In this document: piece by piece, positions 39,830 through 51,329 of the stretch | Position numbering within the stretch: position 1 is the first letter of the stretch | Layout of the letters: each line of letters opens with the position of its first letter | Assembly: GCF_004135675.1 (NCBI RefSeq) | Contig: NZ_QHLX01000006.1 | Span: 62,001-126,000, forward strand | Source: Marinitoga lauensis | Lineage (GTDB): Bacteria > Thermotogota > Thermotogae > Petrotogales > Petrotogaceae | Reading direction: 5' to 3' | Length of the DNA stretch: 64,000 nucleotides | Translations under genes and position numbers: made by a program | Notes under the pieces: model-generated | What the model saw: the letters and a program-made list of their open reading frames with translations, nothing else | Database searches by the model: none | What the model was told of the DNA's origin: nothing

Positions 39830-41072
39830 TCTATATCAAATCCTTTTAAAATTTTCCTCAAATACGGTATTGCTCCATATTTACCTTTTAAATATTCCTT
39901 TTCAAAATTAGCGTTCTTTCTTACCCCTTTATTTCCAAAAGCGAATATAATTCAGATTTCCCATATTTATCTTTACTTACAAACCATATCTGATCTCTGC
40001 TAAATAACTCAGAATTTAAAATAAGTGTATTATGCGTTGTAAAAATTAATTGAGCATTTTTCTTGTTTTTTTCCGAATGGAAAAGTTCTATAATTGTTTT
40101 TAATAGCAAAGGGTGAATACGTGTATCAAGTTCATCTATAAATAATATAGAACCATTTTTTAAAGTTGCCAATATTGGGCCTAAAATCCCAAAATACTTT
40201 TTAGTTCCCTCGGATTCTTCTTTCAAGAAATCAAATTCAATATTTTCTAAAAAATTATTATTTTCATCAAAAAACGGATGATAAGTTATAATTTTATTTG
40301 AATAAATCTTTTTATTTTTTGTCGAAATAATTCCCATATCATTTATACTTAATGGAACTTCTTCACCTATTTTTATTTCTATTTTTTTAGTTTTAAAATC
40401 GCTTATTCCCATATCTGCATTTTTCAACATATTTAAAAATTCTTCCTTATTAATAATTCCTTTTTCAATAAAATCTAATGCAATTAATAGAGGAAAGTCT
40501 GTGGATATAAAGTTCACATTTTGAAAAAATTTCATTATTTTAATTGCAGTTTGGCTATTCCATTGGGCCAAAGATGAAAGAAAAAGCGTATTTTCTTTTG
40601 TTTTTTCTTCAACACCTTTTCCTTCATTAAATCTTCCTCTTGTAAATTTTTGTCCATCCCTTTCAAAAATCCTTGCTTCACGACCTTTTGGCCTGTAATA
40701 AAGCCATTCACTTTCAATTATTCCTTCTTTTATTGAAAAACCATATCTATAATAAACATTGTCTATTATAAATCTACATTCAAAAATAGTAGGCTCATTT
40801 AAAAATCTTTTATTCAACTTAAAACGTTCATCAGGAATTTCAAAAGTTGGTTCAAATTTAGCAGATTTTAAAATAAGGTCTATATAGAACTTAAAAGCTT
40901 TAAATACATTACTTTTTCCACCGGCATTAGGGCCATAAATTGCCGCTGTTTTTAATAATTTAAACTTTTCAGCATTAAAACTATTTTTTGCTTCTTTATC
41001 ATCTGCAATCATTGAAAACTCTGTTTCATCTGCAAATGATTTAAAATTATAAAAATTAAAATCTATCAACAT
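39826..41072 (-). CDS. rloA: RloA-type AAA ATPase (one frame break at the C-terminus)
   Basis: About 415 residues. The N-terminus is MLIDFNFYNFKSFADETEFSM, the P-loop IYGPNAGGKSNVFKAF, the SMC/ABC-like Walker B GSILFIDELDTRIHPLLL, and the H-loop FTTHNTLIL. The given frame stops at 39921. One more G in the GGGG at about 39934 extends it with GVRKNANFEKEYLKGKYGAIPYLR to a TGA overlapping the RloB start. The restored tail is typical of RloA and supports the correction. Together with RloB it forms a probable two-gene abortive-infection system. Confidence 0.87.
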
Positions 41073-41232
41073 AATAACACCTCACAATTCGCAGGATATT
41101 TCACCATTCATATGCTAAAATTATACAATATAATATTTTAAATGTCAAATTTGAAAAAAAACAACATATTTATATATTAAAATACTAAAAACTTATTTAT
41201 AATGTCTCATTAGTCAAAAAAATAAATTAATA

Positions 41233-41266
41233 AAAAAGCACCTGCTATTTTTACAGATGCTTTTTT
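41233..41266 (-). terminator. Terminator between aroKB and the RloA/B pair
   Basis: AAAAAAGCACCTG at the left pairs with CAGATGCTTTTTT at the right (one mismatch in the stem) around ATTTTTA-type loop bases. The A-rich left flank gives a T-run on the minus strand. It follows the aroKB stop on that strand. Confidence 0.75.
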
Positions 41267-41297
41267 GATGATAAGATTTTTAAGACTATAAATAATT

Positions 41298-42769
41298 TTA
41301 CGTAAATAAAGAAACAACGTCTTTGCTATCAAAACTTTTTAAATCGACCTTGCCGATTTTTTCAATTATAGGAATATCGATTTTATTGTTGGAATTGATT
41401 TTTTTGTCCTGAACAATATATTTCTTTAATTTATCCATATCAACGTCTTTATTTAAAATTTCCTCAGGGATAATATTCTCTAAAAATTCAATTATTAACT
41501 TTTTGGATTTCAAATCTATATTTTTACCAAACAATTCTATTTCTTTTTTTATTCCCCAGCCAACTGATAATCCATGAGATGTTCCTGTAAAACTTTCAAA
41601 TGCATGACCTAAAGTATGCCCTAAATTTAACAATCGTCTTAAATTATCATCAAATGGATCTTTTGAAACAATATTCAACTTTACTCTTACTGAATATTTT
41701 ATAATATCTATAATAGTTCCCAAATTTCTTTTCTTTAATTTTTCAATATTGTCCAAAAACAAGGATATGTTTCCGTCAATAATTGCAACTTTAAAAGCTT
41801 CTATTATTCCCTCACGATAATTTTCATCTTTTTGGGATATAACAGTAAGAGGATCGATTATTACATTATCAGGAATATTAAATGTTCCTATTATATTTTT
41901 TATTCCTTCATAGTCTATAGCATTTTTCCCGCCAATTGCTGCATCAACCTGGGCTAATAATGTTGTTGGATAAAATTCGAATTTAATACCTCTTTTAAAG
42001 GTAGTTCCAATAAAACCTATTAAATCCGTAACCGTTCCACCACCAACACCATATATTGTATCTTTTCTATTTACATTATTTTCTATTAAATAAGAGTATA
42101 TTCTTTTGACATTGTCAAAATTTTTTATTATTTCTCCATCCTCTAAAACATAAGGATTGGAAAATTTTTCATTATATATTCTATTTATGCTTTTAGAGGT
42201 AAATATATATTTTTTATTTTTTAAATCGTTTAATCCTTTAATTTTATTATGATATTTTGAAAATCATTTTCTATTATTTCTTCTTTAGCTTCGCATATTT
42301 CATACAATAATTTCGCTGTTGCTTCATATGGAGTTAATTCTGATAAATCTATCTTTTTAAATTCCTCATATAAAACCTTTCTATTATGCCATATTTTATA
42401 TAACTCTTCCTTACCTTCTTTTAATAACGGTCTATTTTCCGTTTCTACTCTTTTTATTAATTCATCAACTGAGGCATATAAAAAAAACGTATTATGTTTT
42501 TTAAGTAATTTCCTATTTTTTTCTTTTAATATTACTCCTCCACCAGTTGATATAATTGCATCTTTGTTTTCTGTATTAAAAAGAACCTTACTTTCAATAT
42601 TTCTAAAATATTCTTCTCCATATTCTGAAAATATTCTATTTATTGTTTTTCCTTCTAATTTCTCTATTTCTGTATCAAAATCTATATATTCCTTATTTAA
42701 CACTTCACTTAATAATTTACCTATCGTGGTTTTCCCCGAACCCATCATTCCAATTAAATATATTGGCAC
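41298..42769 (-). CDS. aroKB: Bifunctional shikimate kinase / 3-dehydroquinate synthase (one frame break)
   Basis: About 490 residues. N-terminal shikimate kinase (GTG 42769, SD AAAGGAGG): P-loop GMMGSGKTT, FDTEIE, STGGGVI, NRPLL lid. C-terminal 3-dehydroquinate synthase: GVGGGTVTDLIGF, AAIGGKNAID, NLGHTLGHAFES. The kinase frame stops at 42230, but the synthase frame has no ATG, GTG or TTG between that stop and a TTG deep inside (41762). Adding one G in the GG at about 42235 joins the two. Thermotoga maritima has the same fusion at nearly the same length. The enzyme carries out steps 2 and 5 of the pathway. Confidence 0.9.
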
Positions 42770-43785
42770 TATGGTACCTCCTTTTCAATTCGCTCATATT
42801 ATCATTTCCAAATCTTTCTATAATGCTTTCCATTAATATTAAAGCCAGAGCATTTTCAAAGATAACCAAACTCGAAGGAATTACTGTAACATCTGATCTT
42901 ATATAAGGAGCTGAATTTTCTTTAAAAGTTTTTAAATCTATTGAATTCAAAGGACTTCCCAATGTTGGAATTGGCTTTAAATACACTGTTATTTCTATAT
43001 TTTCACCATTGGTCAATCCCGCTTCTATACCTCCAGCATTATTGGATTTTCTTTTTATTTCATTATTTTCTATTATAAACTCATCATGATATTGTTTTCC
43101 TGTTAATGAAAAATCCTCATTACCAATGATAACGCCTTTCACAGAAGGAATTGCCATAAAAAGTTTTCCTATTTTCGAGTCTATTCTTTCAAAAATAGAA
43201 GAATAACCACCTATTCCGGGTATAACGTTTTTTGCAATCACTTTTATAGAACCACCTAAAGTATCGCCCTTTTTTTTGCTTCATCAATATATTTTTTTAC
43301 TTCTTCTGTTATTTCGCCATTATTTATTTTCATCTTTCCTATTGTTTTTACATATCCATGTATTTCAATATTTAATTCATTTAAAAATTGCTTTGCAATT
43401 GAACCTAAAGCTGTTAAAACCACTGTCCATCTGGCACTATTTCTTTCTGTATATATATTTAAATCTGGTAATTTATATTTCATATATGAACTATAATCCC
43501 CATGACCAGGCCTTGGAACACTTCTAATATCTTTTTCTGTATTTGCACCTCTATTTTTGATTAAAAAGGTTAAAGGTGCTCCTATTGTATAATCTTTCCA
43601 TATACCTGAAACAATATTTATTTCATCTTTCTCAATTTTCATTCTTTGCCCACGACCATATCCTTTTTGTCGCCTTTCCAGATCCTTGTTTATTTCATCA
43701 ATATTTATCTTTAAACCTGCTGGTAAATTCATTAATGTTCCCACCATATATAAACCATGAGAATCCCCGAAATAAAGAAATTCAT
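42717..43785 (-). CDS. aroC: Chorismate synthase (two frame breaks)
   Basis: About 355 residues. The true start is taken as ATG 43785 (AAAAAGGGGTGG upstream). The frame as given runs further upstream only because one G is missing at about 43768. Restoring it gives the expected opening MNFFISGDSHG. A second break at the A-run near 43262 separates the two halves. Motifs: ERRQKGYGRGQRM, SVPRPGHGDYSSYMKY, ERNSARWT, KNVIPGIGGYSSIFERID, RKSNNAGGIEAGLTNGE, RSDVTVIPSS. The reading frame overlaps aroKB by 53 bases, past the aroKB ribosome-binding site, so its 3' end may also be off by a base. Last step to chorismate. Confidence 0.9.
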
Positions 43786-43860
43786 AAAACCACCCCTTTT
43801 TACTGAAATAAAAGAAATATTTTTTCATAAAATTATTTTTTAATTTTAATCATTTCATTT

Positions 43861-44622
43861 TCATAACTTTATTTTATTAAAAATTCTTTCATCATATATA
43901 TTCCATATTTTCAAATTTTCTATTGCTTGATAATACCACATCATTTTTCCATTTATAAATTTAATCCCCTTTTCCTTCGCTTCATTTTGCAAAGGAGTGG
44001 CATAATATACTACATCATATACCAGATTAATATTATTACTTAATCTTAAAGGTATTTTTTCTCCAAACATCCCTATTGATGTAGTATTTATAAAAACATT
44101 TGTATCTTTTATTTCTTCATTTAGCTTATCAAAATCTAAAACTTTAATATCCATTTTTTTATCAAATAAATTCTTCAATTTAATAGCTCTATCATATGTT
44201 CTATTTATCAAAACCACTTTATCAATACCCAATTTATATAAACCATACAAAATTGCTCTGGCAGCACCACCTGCTCCAAAAACCATTATTTTCCCATTTA
44301 AATCTTCATTTTTTATCGAATTATAAAAACCAATCCAATCTGTGTTATATCCTATTCCTTTATGAATTGTATTAATAGCAGACAAAAATATAGCGCTGTC
44401 TGTTGCAGCGCTTAAATATTTAAAAACCCGTTCTTTAAAAGGAACTGTAATATTTAAGCCAAAATAATTATCCAGAATATTTTTTATTTTTAAATCAAAA
44501 TCCTCTGGATTTATATTAATCCCTTCGTAAATGGCATTTATATTTATTTCTTTAAAATACTCATTAAATATCTTTTCTGATAAACTTAGTTTTGCTGGAT
44601 ATTGTATTATTCCAAAACGCAA
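43861..44622 (-). CDS. aroE: Shikimate dehydrogenase
   Basis: 253 residues from TTG 44622 (AAAGGTGGG upstream). Substrate domain with the catalytic lysine in NITVPFKE, GYNTDWIGF; NADPH domain with VFGAGGAARAILYGL, LINRTYDRA and NTTSIGM. Reduces 3-dehydroshikimate to shikimate. Directly upstream of aroC in the aroE-aroC-aroKB run, which with aroQ at 36.5 kb covers steps 2-5 and 7. aroF/G and aroA are outside the window. Confidence 0.95.
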   Translation of the reverse strand: MRFGIIQYPAKLSLSEKIFNEYFKEININAIYEGININPEDFDLKIKNILDNYFGLNITVPFKERVFKYLSAATDSAIFLSAINTIHKGIGYNTDWIGFYNSIKNEDLNGKIMVFGAGGAARAILYGLYKLGIDKVVLINRTYDRAIKLKNLFDKKMDIKVLDFDKLNEEIKDTNVFINTTSIGMFGEKIPLRLSNNINLVYDVVYYATPLQNEAKEKGIKFINGKMMWYYQAIENLKIWNIYDERIFNKIKL

Positions 44623-44638
44623 AATTTTTATCCCACCT

Positions 44639-45529
44639 TTATTCTATTCCTTTAACTACATTTATTAAATCGTCATATGTATTGATGTATGCCACCTGTT
44701 TTCTTAACTCTCTTGCATTTTTCAAACCTTTTGTATAACCTATAAAAATCTTCTTAAATCTTCTTATTGCTTTTTCTTCTCCATAATCATTTATCATCAT
44801 CTTAGAGTGTTTTAATATAACCTCTTTTAATTCTTCTATATCAGGCTTTTTATCAGAAAAAATCCATGGGTTTCCAATACTACCTCTCGCAATTACCACA
44901 AAATCAGCACCATACTCTTCCATTAATATTTTTGCATCATTATAAGAGTATATATCTCCACTTGCACCAAGAGGAATGTCACATAATTTACTTAAATCTT
45001 TAAATCTTTTCCAATTAGCCTGTCCAGAATATAATTGTTTTTGTGTTCTTGCATGAACGATTACATAATCAGCATTATTTTTTTGAACAGTTTCAACGAT
45101 TTTTTCTGCTATATCTTCATCAAATCCCAATCTAACCTTTACTCCTACAGGAATATCTACATTATTTTTTAATTCTTTTATTATCTTTCCTAATTTATCT
45201 AAATCCTTCAGTAAAGCAGATCCTGCACCTTTTTTTATTACCTTTTTTACCGGACATCCTGCATTTATATCAATCCAATCACCATAATTTTGAACCATTT
45301 GACCTGCTTTAATAAAACTTTCAATATTTGAACCAAATAACTGTATTCCTATATTTCTTTCATTTTCTTTTGGTAACATATTAAAACTTTCTTTTTTATC
45401 TCTTATCAATGCTTCTATACTTATCATTTCAGTAAATGTAAAATCTGCTCCATAATTTCTACATAGTTCCCTATATGCATAGTCAGTATAATCAGCCATT
45501 GGAGCTAAACCTATTTTCCCTTTTAGCAT
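44639..45529 (-). CDS. dus: tRNA-dihydrouridine synthase
   Basis: 296 residues, an FMN-dependent TIM barrel reducing uridines in the tRNA D-loop. Motifs: GLAPMADYTDYAYRELCRNYGADFTFTEM, catalytic Cys in DINAGCPVKKVIKKGAGSALL, VKVRLGF, VHARTQKQLYSG and ARGSIGNPWIF. The start overlaps the tsaD stop by a few bases. Which of the Dus subtypes it is cannot be told by eye. Confidence 0.94.
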   Translation of the reverse strand: MLKGKIGLAPMADYTDYAYRELCRNYGADFTFTEMISIEALIRDKKESFNMLPKENERNIGIQLFGSNIESFIKAGQMVQNYGDWIDINAGCPVKKVIKKGAGSALLKDLDKLGKIIKELKNNVDIPVGVKVRLGFDEDIAEKIVETVQKNNADYVIVHARTQKQLYSGQANWKRFKDLSKLCDIPLGASGDIYSYNDAKILMEEYGADFVVIARGSIGNPWIFSDKKPDIEELKEVILKHSKMMINDYGEEKAIRRFKKIFIGYTKGLKNARELRKQVAYINTYDDLINVVKGIE

Positions 45530-46525
45530 ATATCTTTCAACCCCAAATTTGGAACTGCATCAAGATTTAAATCTGCAAATTGATTTCTGATATATTTTTC
45601 ATATGCAGCTCTTGCTATCATTAAAGCATTATCTGTACAAAGGTTTAATGGCGGAAAATATATATTTAATTTTTTATTTTTGGATTTTTCTTCGTTAATT
45701 TTCTTTCTTAAATAAGAATTTGCTGCAACACCACCGGCTATAATAATATCGTTAACTTTTAAGTCTTTTGAAGCTTTTATTGTTTTATGAACCAACGTAT
45801 CTATTAATGCTTTTTGAAATGATGCTGCAACATCTTCAATTTTATAATTATTATTCTCTTTCGTAAAGTATAACAAAGCAGTTTTTAAACCACTGAAACT
45901 AAAATCATAACCTTTATGATACAATGGCTTAGGGAATTCGTATATAGGTTCTCCTTTTTGGGCCAATTCATCAATTTTTGGGCCACCAGGATATCCAAGA
46001 TTAAGCATTCTTGCTACTTTATCAAAAGCTTCACCAGCAGCATCATCCATTGTTTGACCAACTATTTCAAAATGCAAATAATCTTTTGCATGTAAAATCA
46101 TGGTATGTCCACCTGATACTAAGAGAACTAAAAATGGTGGTTTTAAATCCGGAAAAGCTAAAAAGTTTGCATATATATGACCATATAAATGATTTACACC
46201 TATTAAAGGTTTATTTAAATTCAATGCCAGACCTTTTGCAAAGTTTAATCCAATAAGCAAAGCCCGACTAAACCGGGCCATATGTAACTGCAACAGCAGA
46301 AATTTCTTCTGGTTTTATTTGAGCTTCTTCAAAAGCTTTTTCTGTTAAATTATTTAAATAATTGAGATGTTTTCTTGCGGCAATTTCTGGTACAACTCCA
46401 CCAAAAATCTTATGAATATCTATTTGTGAAACTACAAGATGCGAAAGAACTTCTGTTTTACCTTTCAGGATTGCAACTGCTGTTTCATCACAGGAAGTTT
46501 CTATTGACAATATTATGGGTTCCAT
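45523..46525 (-). CDS. tsaD: tRNA N6-threonylcarbamoyladenosine transferase TsaD (two missing bases)
   Basis: About 335 residues; essential enzyme making t6A37 in ANN-decoding tRNAs. The frame breaks between 46265 and 46280, where TYGPGLVGALLIG is restored by one G in each of two short G-runs. ASKHA fold: LSIETSCDETAVAIL, PEIAARKHL, metal ligands in NHLYGHIYA, VSGGHTM, GEAFDKVARML and AGGVAANSYLR. The first base of its start codon overlaps the last base of clpX's stop. Confidence 0.93.
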
Positions 46526-47760
46526 TATGCACTCTCCCGTTCAATCATTATAGGTTCTTTCTCTCCCTTTACTACATCTTTATCAATTATAACCTTTTCA
46601 ACTATACCTTTTTTACTTGGAGCTTCAAACATTATATCAAGCATAACATCTTCGAAAACACTTTTTAAAGCCCTTGCTCCTGTTCCACGTTTTAATGCTT
46701 CTTTTGCTAATTCTAATAAAGCATCATCTGTAAATTCCAATTGTATTCCATCTAATTCGAGCATTTTTTGGTATTGTTTTAAAATAGCATTTTTAGGTTC
46801 TTTTATTATTTTCACTAAATCTTCAGCGCTTAAATCATTTAATGTTGTCACTACTGGAAATCTTCCAACAAATTCAGGAATTAATCCATAATGAACTAAA
46901 TCATCTTGAGTTACATGCTTTAAGATTTCTCCAAGTTTCATATCATTCTTGCTTTTAACTTCTGAACCAAAACCCATTGTGGTTGTTAAAATTCTTTGTT
47001 TTATTATTTCATCTAATCCGTCAAATGCTCCACCTGCAATAAACAGGATATTAGAAGTATCAACTTTTATAAATTCCTGATAAGGGTGTTTCCTTCCGCC
47101 TTGAGGTGGAACATTTGCTACAGTTCCTTCAACTATTTTAAGTAATGCCTGTTGAACTCCTTCACCTGATACATCTCTTGTAATTGACGGATTTGGAGAT
47201 TTTCTTGTAATTTTATCAATTTCATCTATATATATAATACCCATTTGTGCCTTCTTAGGGTCAAAGTTAGCGGACTGCAATAATCTCAAAATAATATTTT
47301 CAACATCTTCACCAACATATCCAGCTTCCGTTAAAGGAGTTGCATCCGCTATTGCAAAAGGTACTCCTAATATTTTAGCTAACACTCTTGCCATCAATGT
47401 TTTACCTGTACCGGTTGGACCTATTAATAATACATTAGATTTTTCTATTTCAACATCATCATGAGTATTTCCGTAAAATACCCTTTTATAATGATTATAT
47501 ACTGCTACTGAAATAGTTTTTTTGGCATGTTCCTGACCTATAACATATTTATCCAACTCTGCCTTAATTTCAGCTGGAGTTGGTAATTTTTTATTTTCAT
47601 TTAATTTAGTGCTTTTTGGTTCTTCTTTAGCATATTCTTCTTCTATTAAATCAGAAAACAAATCTATACATTCATTACATATATATACACCTGGTCCTGC
47701 TATTAGAGTTCCTACTTTACTTGCAGGTCTTCCACAAAACGAACAATGTTTTTCTTTCAT
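46525..47760 (-). CDS. clpX: ATP-dependent Clp protease ATP-binding subunit ClpX
   Basis: 411 residues. N-terminal zinc-binding domain with C6, C9, C28 and C31, then the AAA+ core: Walker A GPTGTGKT, Walker B IIYIDEID, sensor region ARVLAK, the RKHPYQEF loop and the arginine motif GTGARALKS. Unfolds substrates for ClpP. AGGAGG lies 9 bases before ATG 47760. No frame break. clpP is not in the window. Confidence 0.97.
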   Translation of the reverse strand: MKEKHCSFCGRPASKVGTLIAGPGVYICNECIDLFSDLIEEEYAKEEPKSTKLNENKKLPTPAEIKAELDKYVIGQEHAKKTISVAVYNHYKRVFYGNTHDDVEIEKSNVLLIGPTGTGKTLMARVLAKILGVPFAIADATPLTEAGYVGEDVENIILRLLQSANFDPKKAQMGIIYIDEIDKITRKSPNPSITRDVSGEGVQQALLKIVEGTVANVPPQGGRKHPYQEFIKVDTSNILFIAGGAFDGLDEIIKQRILTTTMGFGSEVKSKNDMKLGEILKHVTQDDLVHYGLIPEFVGRFPVVTTLNDLSAEDLVKIIKEPKNAILKQYQKMLELDGIQLEFTDDALLELAKEALKRGTGARALKSVFEDVMLDIMFEAPSKKGIVEKVIIDKDVVKGEKEPIMIERESA

Positions 47761-47907
47761 ATTTAAATCCTCCTACTTTAATAAGTTCAATTTATTTTAA
47801 CACCCTCATATGGACTTTTCAAGACGTTTTTTTAATATTTTGTTAAATATACTTGTTAAAAAACAAAATTCAAGTTTTACCTTTAACTTAGATTATAACA
47901 TAAAACA

Positions 47908-47940
47908 TTCCGCAAACAGAAAGCTATTCTGCTTGCGGAA
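47908..47940 (-). terminator. Hairpin after the second chemoreceptor
   Basis: TTCCGCAA (47908-47915) pairs with TTGCGGAA (47933-47940), with an inner CAGA/TCTG pairing. It lies 39 bp beyond the chemoreceptor stop on the minus strand, followed there by a T-rich tract. Confidence 0.75.
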
Positions 47941-47978
47941 TAATTAAAGACTTTCCAATGACAAAGAATTTAACTTTT

Positions 47979-50161
47979 TTAGATTCTAAACTTTTTAATT
48001 AAATCTTTCATATTTTGAACAGCATTTTCTAATTCTTTAGAAATATTCTGTAACTCTTCACTTCTGCTTTCAATATTTGAGAAGTTTTCTTTTGAACTTC
48101 TAATATATTCATTTACATTAATTACATTCTTAGAAGCTTGATCCATTGCAGCAGCCATTTCTTCAGTAGAAGCACTCTGTTCTTCTGAACTCGAAGCCAG
48201 ACTATCAACCATAGAAACTATATTTTCAATTGCATCTTTAATGTTCCCAAATTCTTCAGAAACCTTTTCGCTCTTAATTGATACCTTCGAAATTATTTCT
48301 GATAATGATGATGACTTTTCCCCTACAGCATCTGCTTCATCCTTAATACCCTTTAATAATTCTGAAATGTTTTCTGTTGCTTTCCTTGTCTCTTCAGCGA
48401 GTTTTCTTATTTCATCCGCAACAACTGCAAATCCTTTTCCTGCTTCACCTGCCCTTGCTGCTTCTATTGCAGCATTTAAAGCCAATAAATTGGTTTGTTC
48501 TGCAATACTTACTATCGTATCAACTATTTCACCAATATTGGCAGATTTTTCCTGTAATTCTTTAACCTTCTCGGCATTATCTTCTGCAGCAACTTTCGCT
48601 TCATTTGCTATATCATGAATTTCTTTAATGCTATTTTCACCTGTTATAACGGAATTCTCAACCTCATTACTTTTCTGACTTAAATCCTGAGCAGCAGAAC
48701 TTACCATTTGTGCAGCTGACGCCACTTCTTCAATACCAGAAGTCGTTTCTTCAATTGATGATGCTGCATTATCAGACTCTTCAGATGCTATTTCCAGAGA
48801 TTTTTCAACATTTCCTACTATTTCTTTTAATTCTTTCGCACTCTCTAATACCTTATTTTTTTCAGTATCTATCATTTCATTTCCTTTGATTAAAGAGGAA
48901 ATTAATTCTTTTAATGATTTTCTCATATTCTCAAAAGAATGTTCTAACAATCCTATCTCTGTTTTAGATGTAACTTTTACTTTTTCATTTAAGATTCCTT
49001 TTTCTATTTTTCCAATATTTTCTATTAACTTATGAATAGGTTTAGAAACCAATACTTTAATCGAAATAGATACGACTATTATAATTATAACAATGGTCAT
49101 TAATAAAGCTACTATATTTGTTATATTTGATCTCATCAGCGGTTGGTAAATTTCATCTTCATAAACTGCCAAAACAATATATAAATTATCTACACTCTTT
49201 ACATATGCAAGTTTTTTATAGAGTTTATCCGATCCTTTAACTTTTGGATACATATATTCATAAAATCCATTTTTTGTTTCCATTGCCAATTGAGATATAA
49301 TTTTACCAGATATAGGGTCTTTTGCCGAAGATTTTGTTCCTATCTTTGTTTTATCCTTATACATAAAAAATGAACCATCTTTATTATAAACAATTGGATA
49401 TGTATTATTTCCAACATATGATCTTGAATATAATTCATCATATAATTTATTTAAGAATTCCTCTTTTTTTGCTTGAATTTTTTTGTCTATTTCATCAATA
49501 TAAACCCCAGTTCCAACCATCCATTTAAATTCTGGAATCCAGAATGATACTCCTAATTTAGGAAATAATTTATCTTCTGGCTCTCCAGGTTTTGGCCAGT
49601 AATAAACCACTACCCCGCTATCGTTATTTTCATAGGCTTTTTTTGCTTCATTTATTAATTCTTGAATTAAATAAATACCCGTTTTGTCCTGTAAATTATA
49701 TAGATTTTTTCCTTCTAATGATGGCTTTACAGCATGCATAATATTTACACCATTTTCATCGTATATAAAATAATATCCCTGCCCATTATCAAATCTTATT
49801 TTTCTTAATTCCTCCCTTACTTTTTCTTTTGCATCCTTTTCTGTGATTTTTCCATTTTTCATTTCTTCAAGAATATTATTTACAAGACTTTTTGTTGCAT
49901 CATTTATTGTTTTCATTCTGTTTATTTCATCATTTCTCAATGTATTTTCCAACGTTTTTAGTCCTTCATTAAATGTTTCTATTGTAGCAGAAATATTCTC
50001 CACACTTTGTTTCATCAATCCTTCTCTAACAAAATCATCTGTTAATTTTTTCATATTATAGTATGAAACAAACCCATTTATCAAAAATGCTAAAGCAATT
50101 ACTACTGAAACCATAAATATAGTTTTAAATCCATAGTTTGATGAAATTTAACTTTTTTCAT
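47979..50161 (-). CDS. Methyl-accepting chemotaxis protein with sCache-type sensor (one frame break)
   Basis: About 727 residues. The given frame opens at 50114, but ATG 50161 is the natural start. It overlaps the dxr stop as ATGA, and one missing base near 50118 separates the first 15 residues. TM1 near residues 17-40, extracellular sensor with two sCache_2-like modules ([20 protein letters not shown]; ...[19 protein letters not shown]), TM2 near 340, HAMP, then a signalling tip identical to that of the other receptor ([32 protein letters not shown]). Small organic acids are common ligands of such sensors; the ligand here is unknown. Confidence 0.93.
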
Positions 50162-51282
50162 AATACCATCCCTTTCACAAAATTTTTAACTTTTTCATCT
50201 GTTAATATTATATCACTAAATTCATTAATTTCTATATTTTTATTAATAAATTCATCAATCGATTGATATATTAATTTGTATATTTCCGTATATTTTATTT
50301 TTCCCTCTAAAAACAACTGAACTGCAACTTCATCTGCAGCATTATAAACTATTTGCAATAGCTGATTACCTAAAATATCAAAAGCTAATTTTAACGCTGG
50401 ATATCTATTATAATCAACTCTTTCAAACTTTATTGGTTCTAAAGTTAAATCTGGAAATTCATATTCGTATATTCTTTCTGGATAAGTAATAGAATATGCT
50501 ATAGGTATTTTCATACTGGGAACACCATAGTGAAATTTCATAACTCCATCAGGATATCCAACAATCGCATGAATATGACTATTTCTATTAATTAATACAT
50601 CTATATCTTCTTTTTTTAAATTAAATAAATGATATGCTTCTATTACTTCTAAACCTTTATTTACCATTGTTGCAGAATCGACTGTAATCCTTTTCCCCAT
50701 AGACCATACAGGGTGATTCAACACATCCTTAACAGTAACTTCATTTAATTTGTCTATTGGCCAATCCCTCAAAGCTCCTCCAGAAGCAGTAATAATAATT
50801 TTCGAAGGCTTTATATCTCCTAATTTCAGCTGAAAGAGAGCACTATGTTCGCTATCAACGGGTATAATTTCTGTATTATTCTCTTTAGCATATTCAAGTA
50901 ACATATTTCCACCACATACTATTGATTCCTTATTGGCAAGACCTATTCTTTTTGATACCTCAATAGCTTTTAATGTATGCTTAATTCCAATTGCTCCACC
51001 TGTAGCCACAAGTACAAAATCAGGTTTGGATTTTTCTAACATCTCAATGGTAGAATCTATACCAGTTAAAATCTTTGTCTTATTAAAAGACTCAAGTTCA
51101 ACATTTTCAAGTGCTGCATATTCTGGTTTCCATTTTTTTATTATTTCAATCATCTTTTCTTTATTAGAACCAGCACTTACTCCAACTAACTCAAACTCAT
51201 AATCCTTTTCCCTCAAAAATTCCAACACTTCTAAGGCTTGAGTCCCAATAGACCCCGTAACTCCAGTTATTGCAATTCTCAT
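50158..51282 (-). CDS. dxr: 1-deoxy-D-xylulose 5-phosphate reductoisomerase
   Basis: About 374 residues; ATG 51282 is chosen since GGAGG precedes it by 6 bases (the ATG at 51288 lies inside that site). First committed step of the MEP isoprenoid pathway. NADPH loop GVTGSIGTQALEVL, LANKESIVCGG, metal/substrate residues DSEHSALFQ, ASGGALRDWP, HPVWSMGKRITVDSATMVNKGLEVIEAYHLF. Stop overlaps the chemoreceptor start. Confidence 0.96.
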   Translation of the reverse strand: MRIAITGVTGSIGTQALEVLEFLREKDYEFELVGVSAGSNKEKMIEIIKKWKPEYAALENVELESFNKTKILTGIDSTIEMLEKSKPDFVLVATGGAIGIKHTLKAIEVSKRIGLANKESIVCGGNMLLEYAKENNTEIIPVDSEHSALFQLKLGDIKPSKIIITASGGALRDWPIDKLNEVTVKDVLNHPVWSMGKRITVDSATMVNKGLEVIEAYHLFNLKKEDIDVLINRNSHIHAIVGYPDGVMKFHYGVPSMKIPIAYSITYPERIYEYEFPDLTLEPIKFERVDYNRYPALKLAFDILGNQLLQIVYNAADEVAVQLFLEGKIKYTEIYKLIYQSIDEFINKNIEINEFSDIILTDEKVKNFVKGMVL

Positions 51283-51329
51283 AATCATCCTCCTCCAAAA
51301 ATCCTTATTTTATTTATTATACCAAAACA

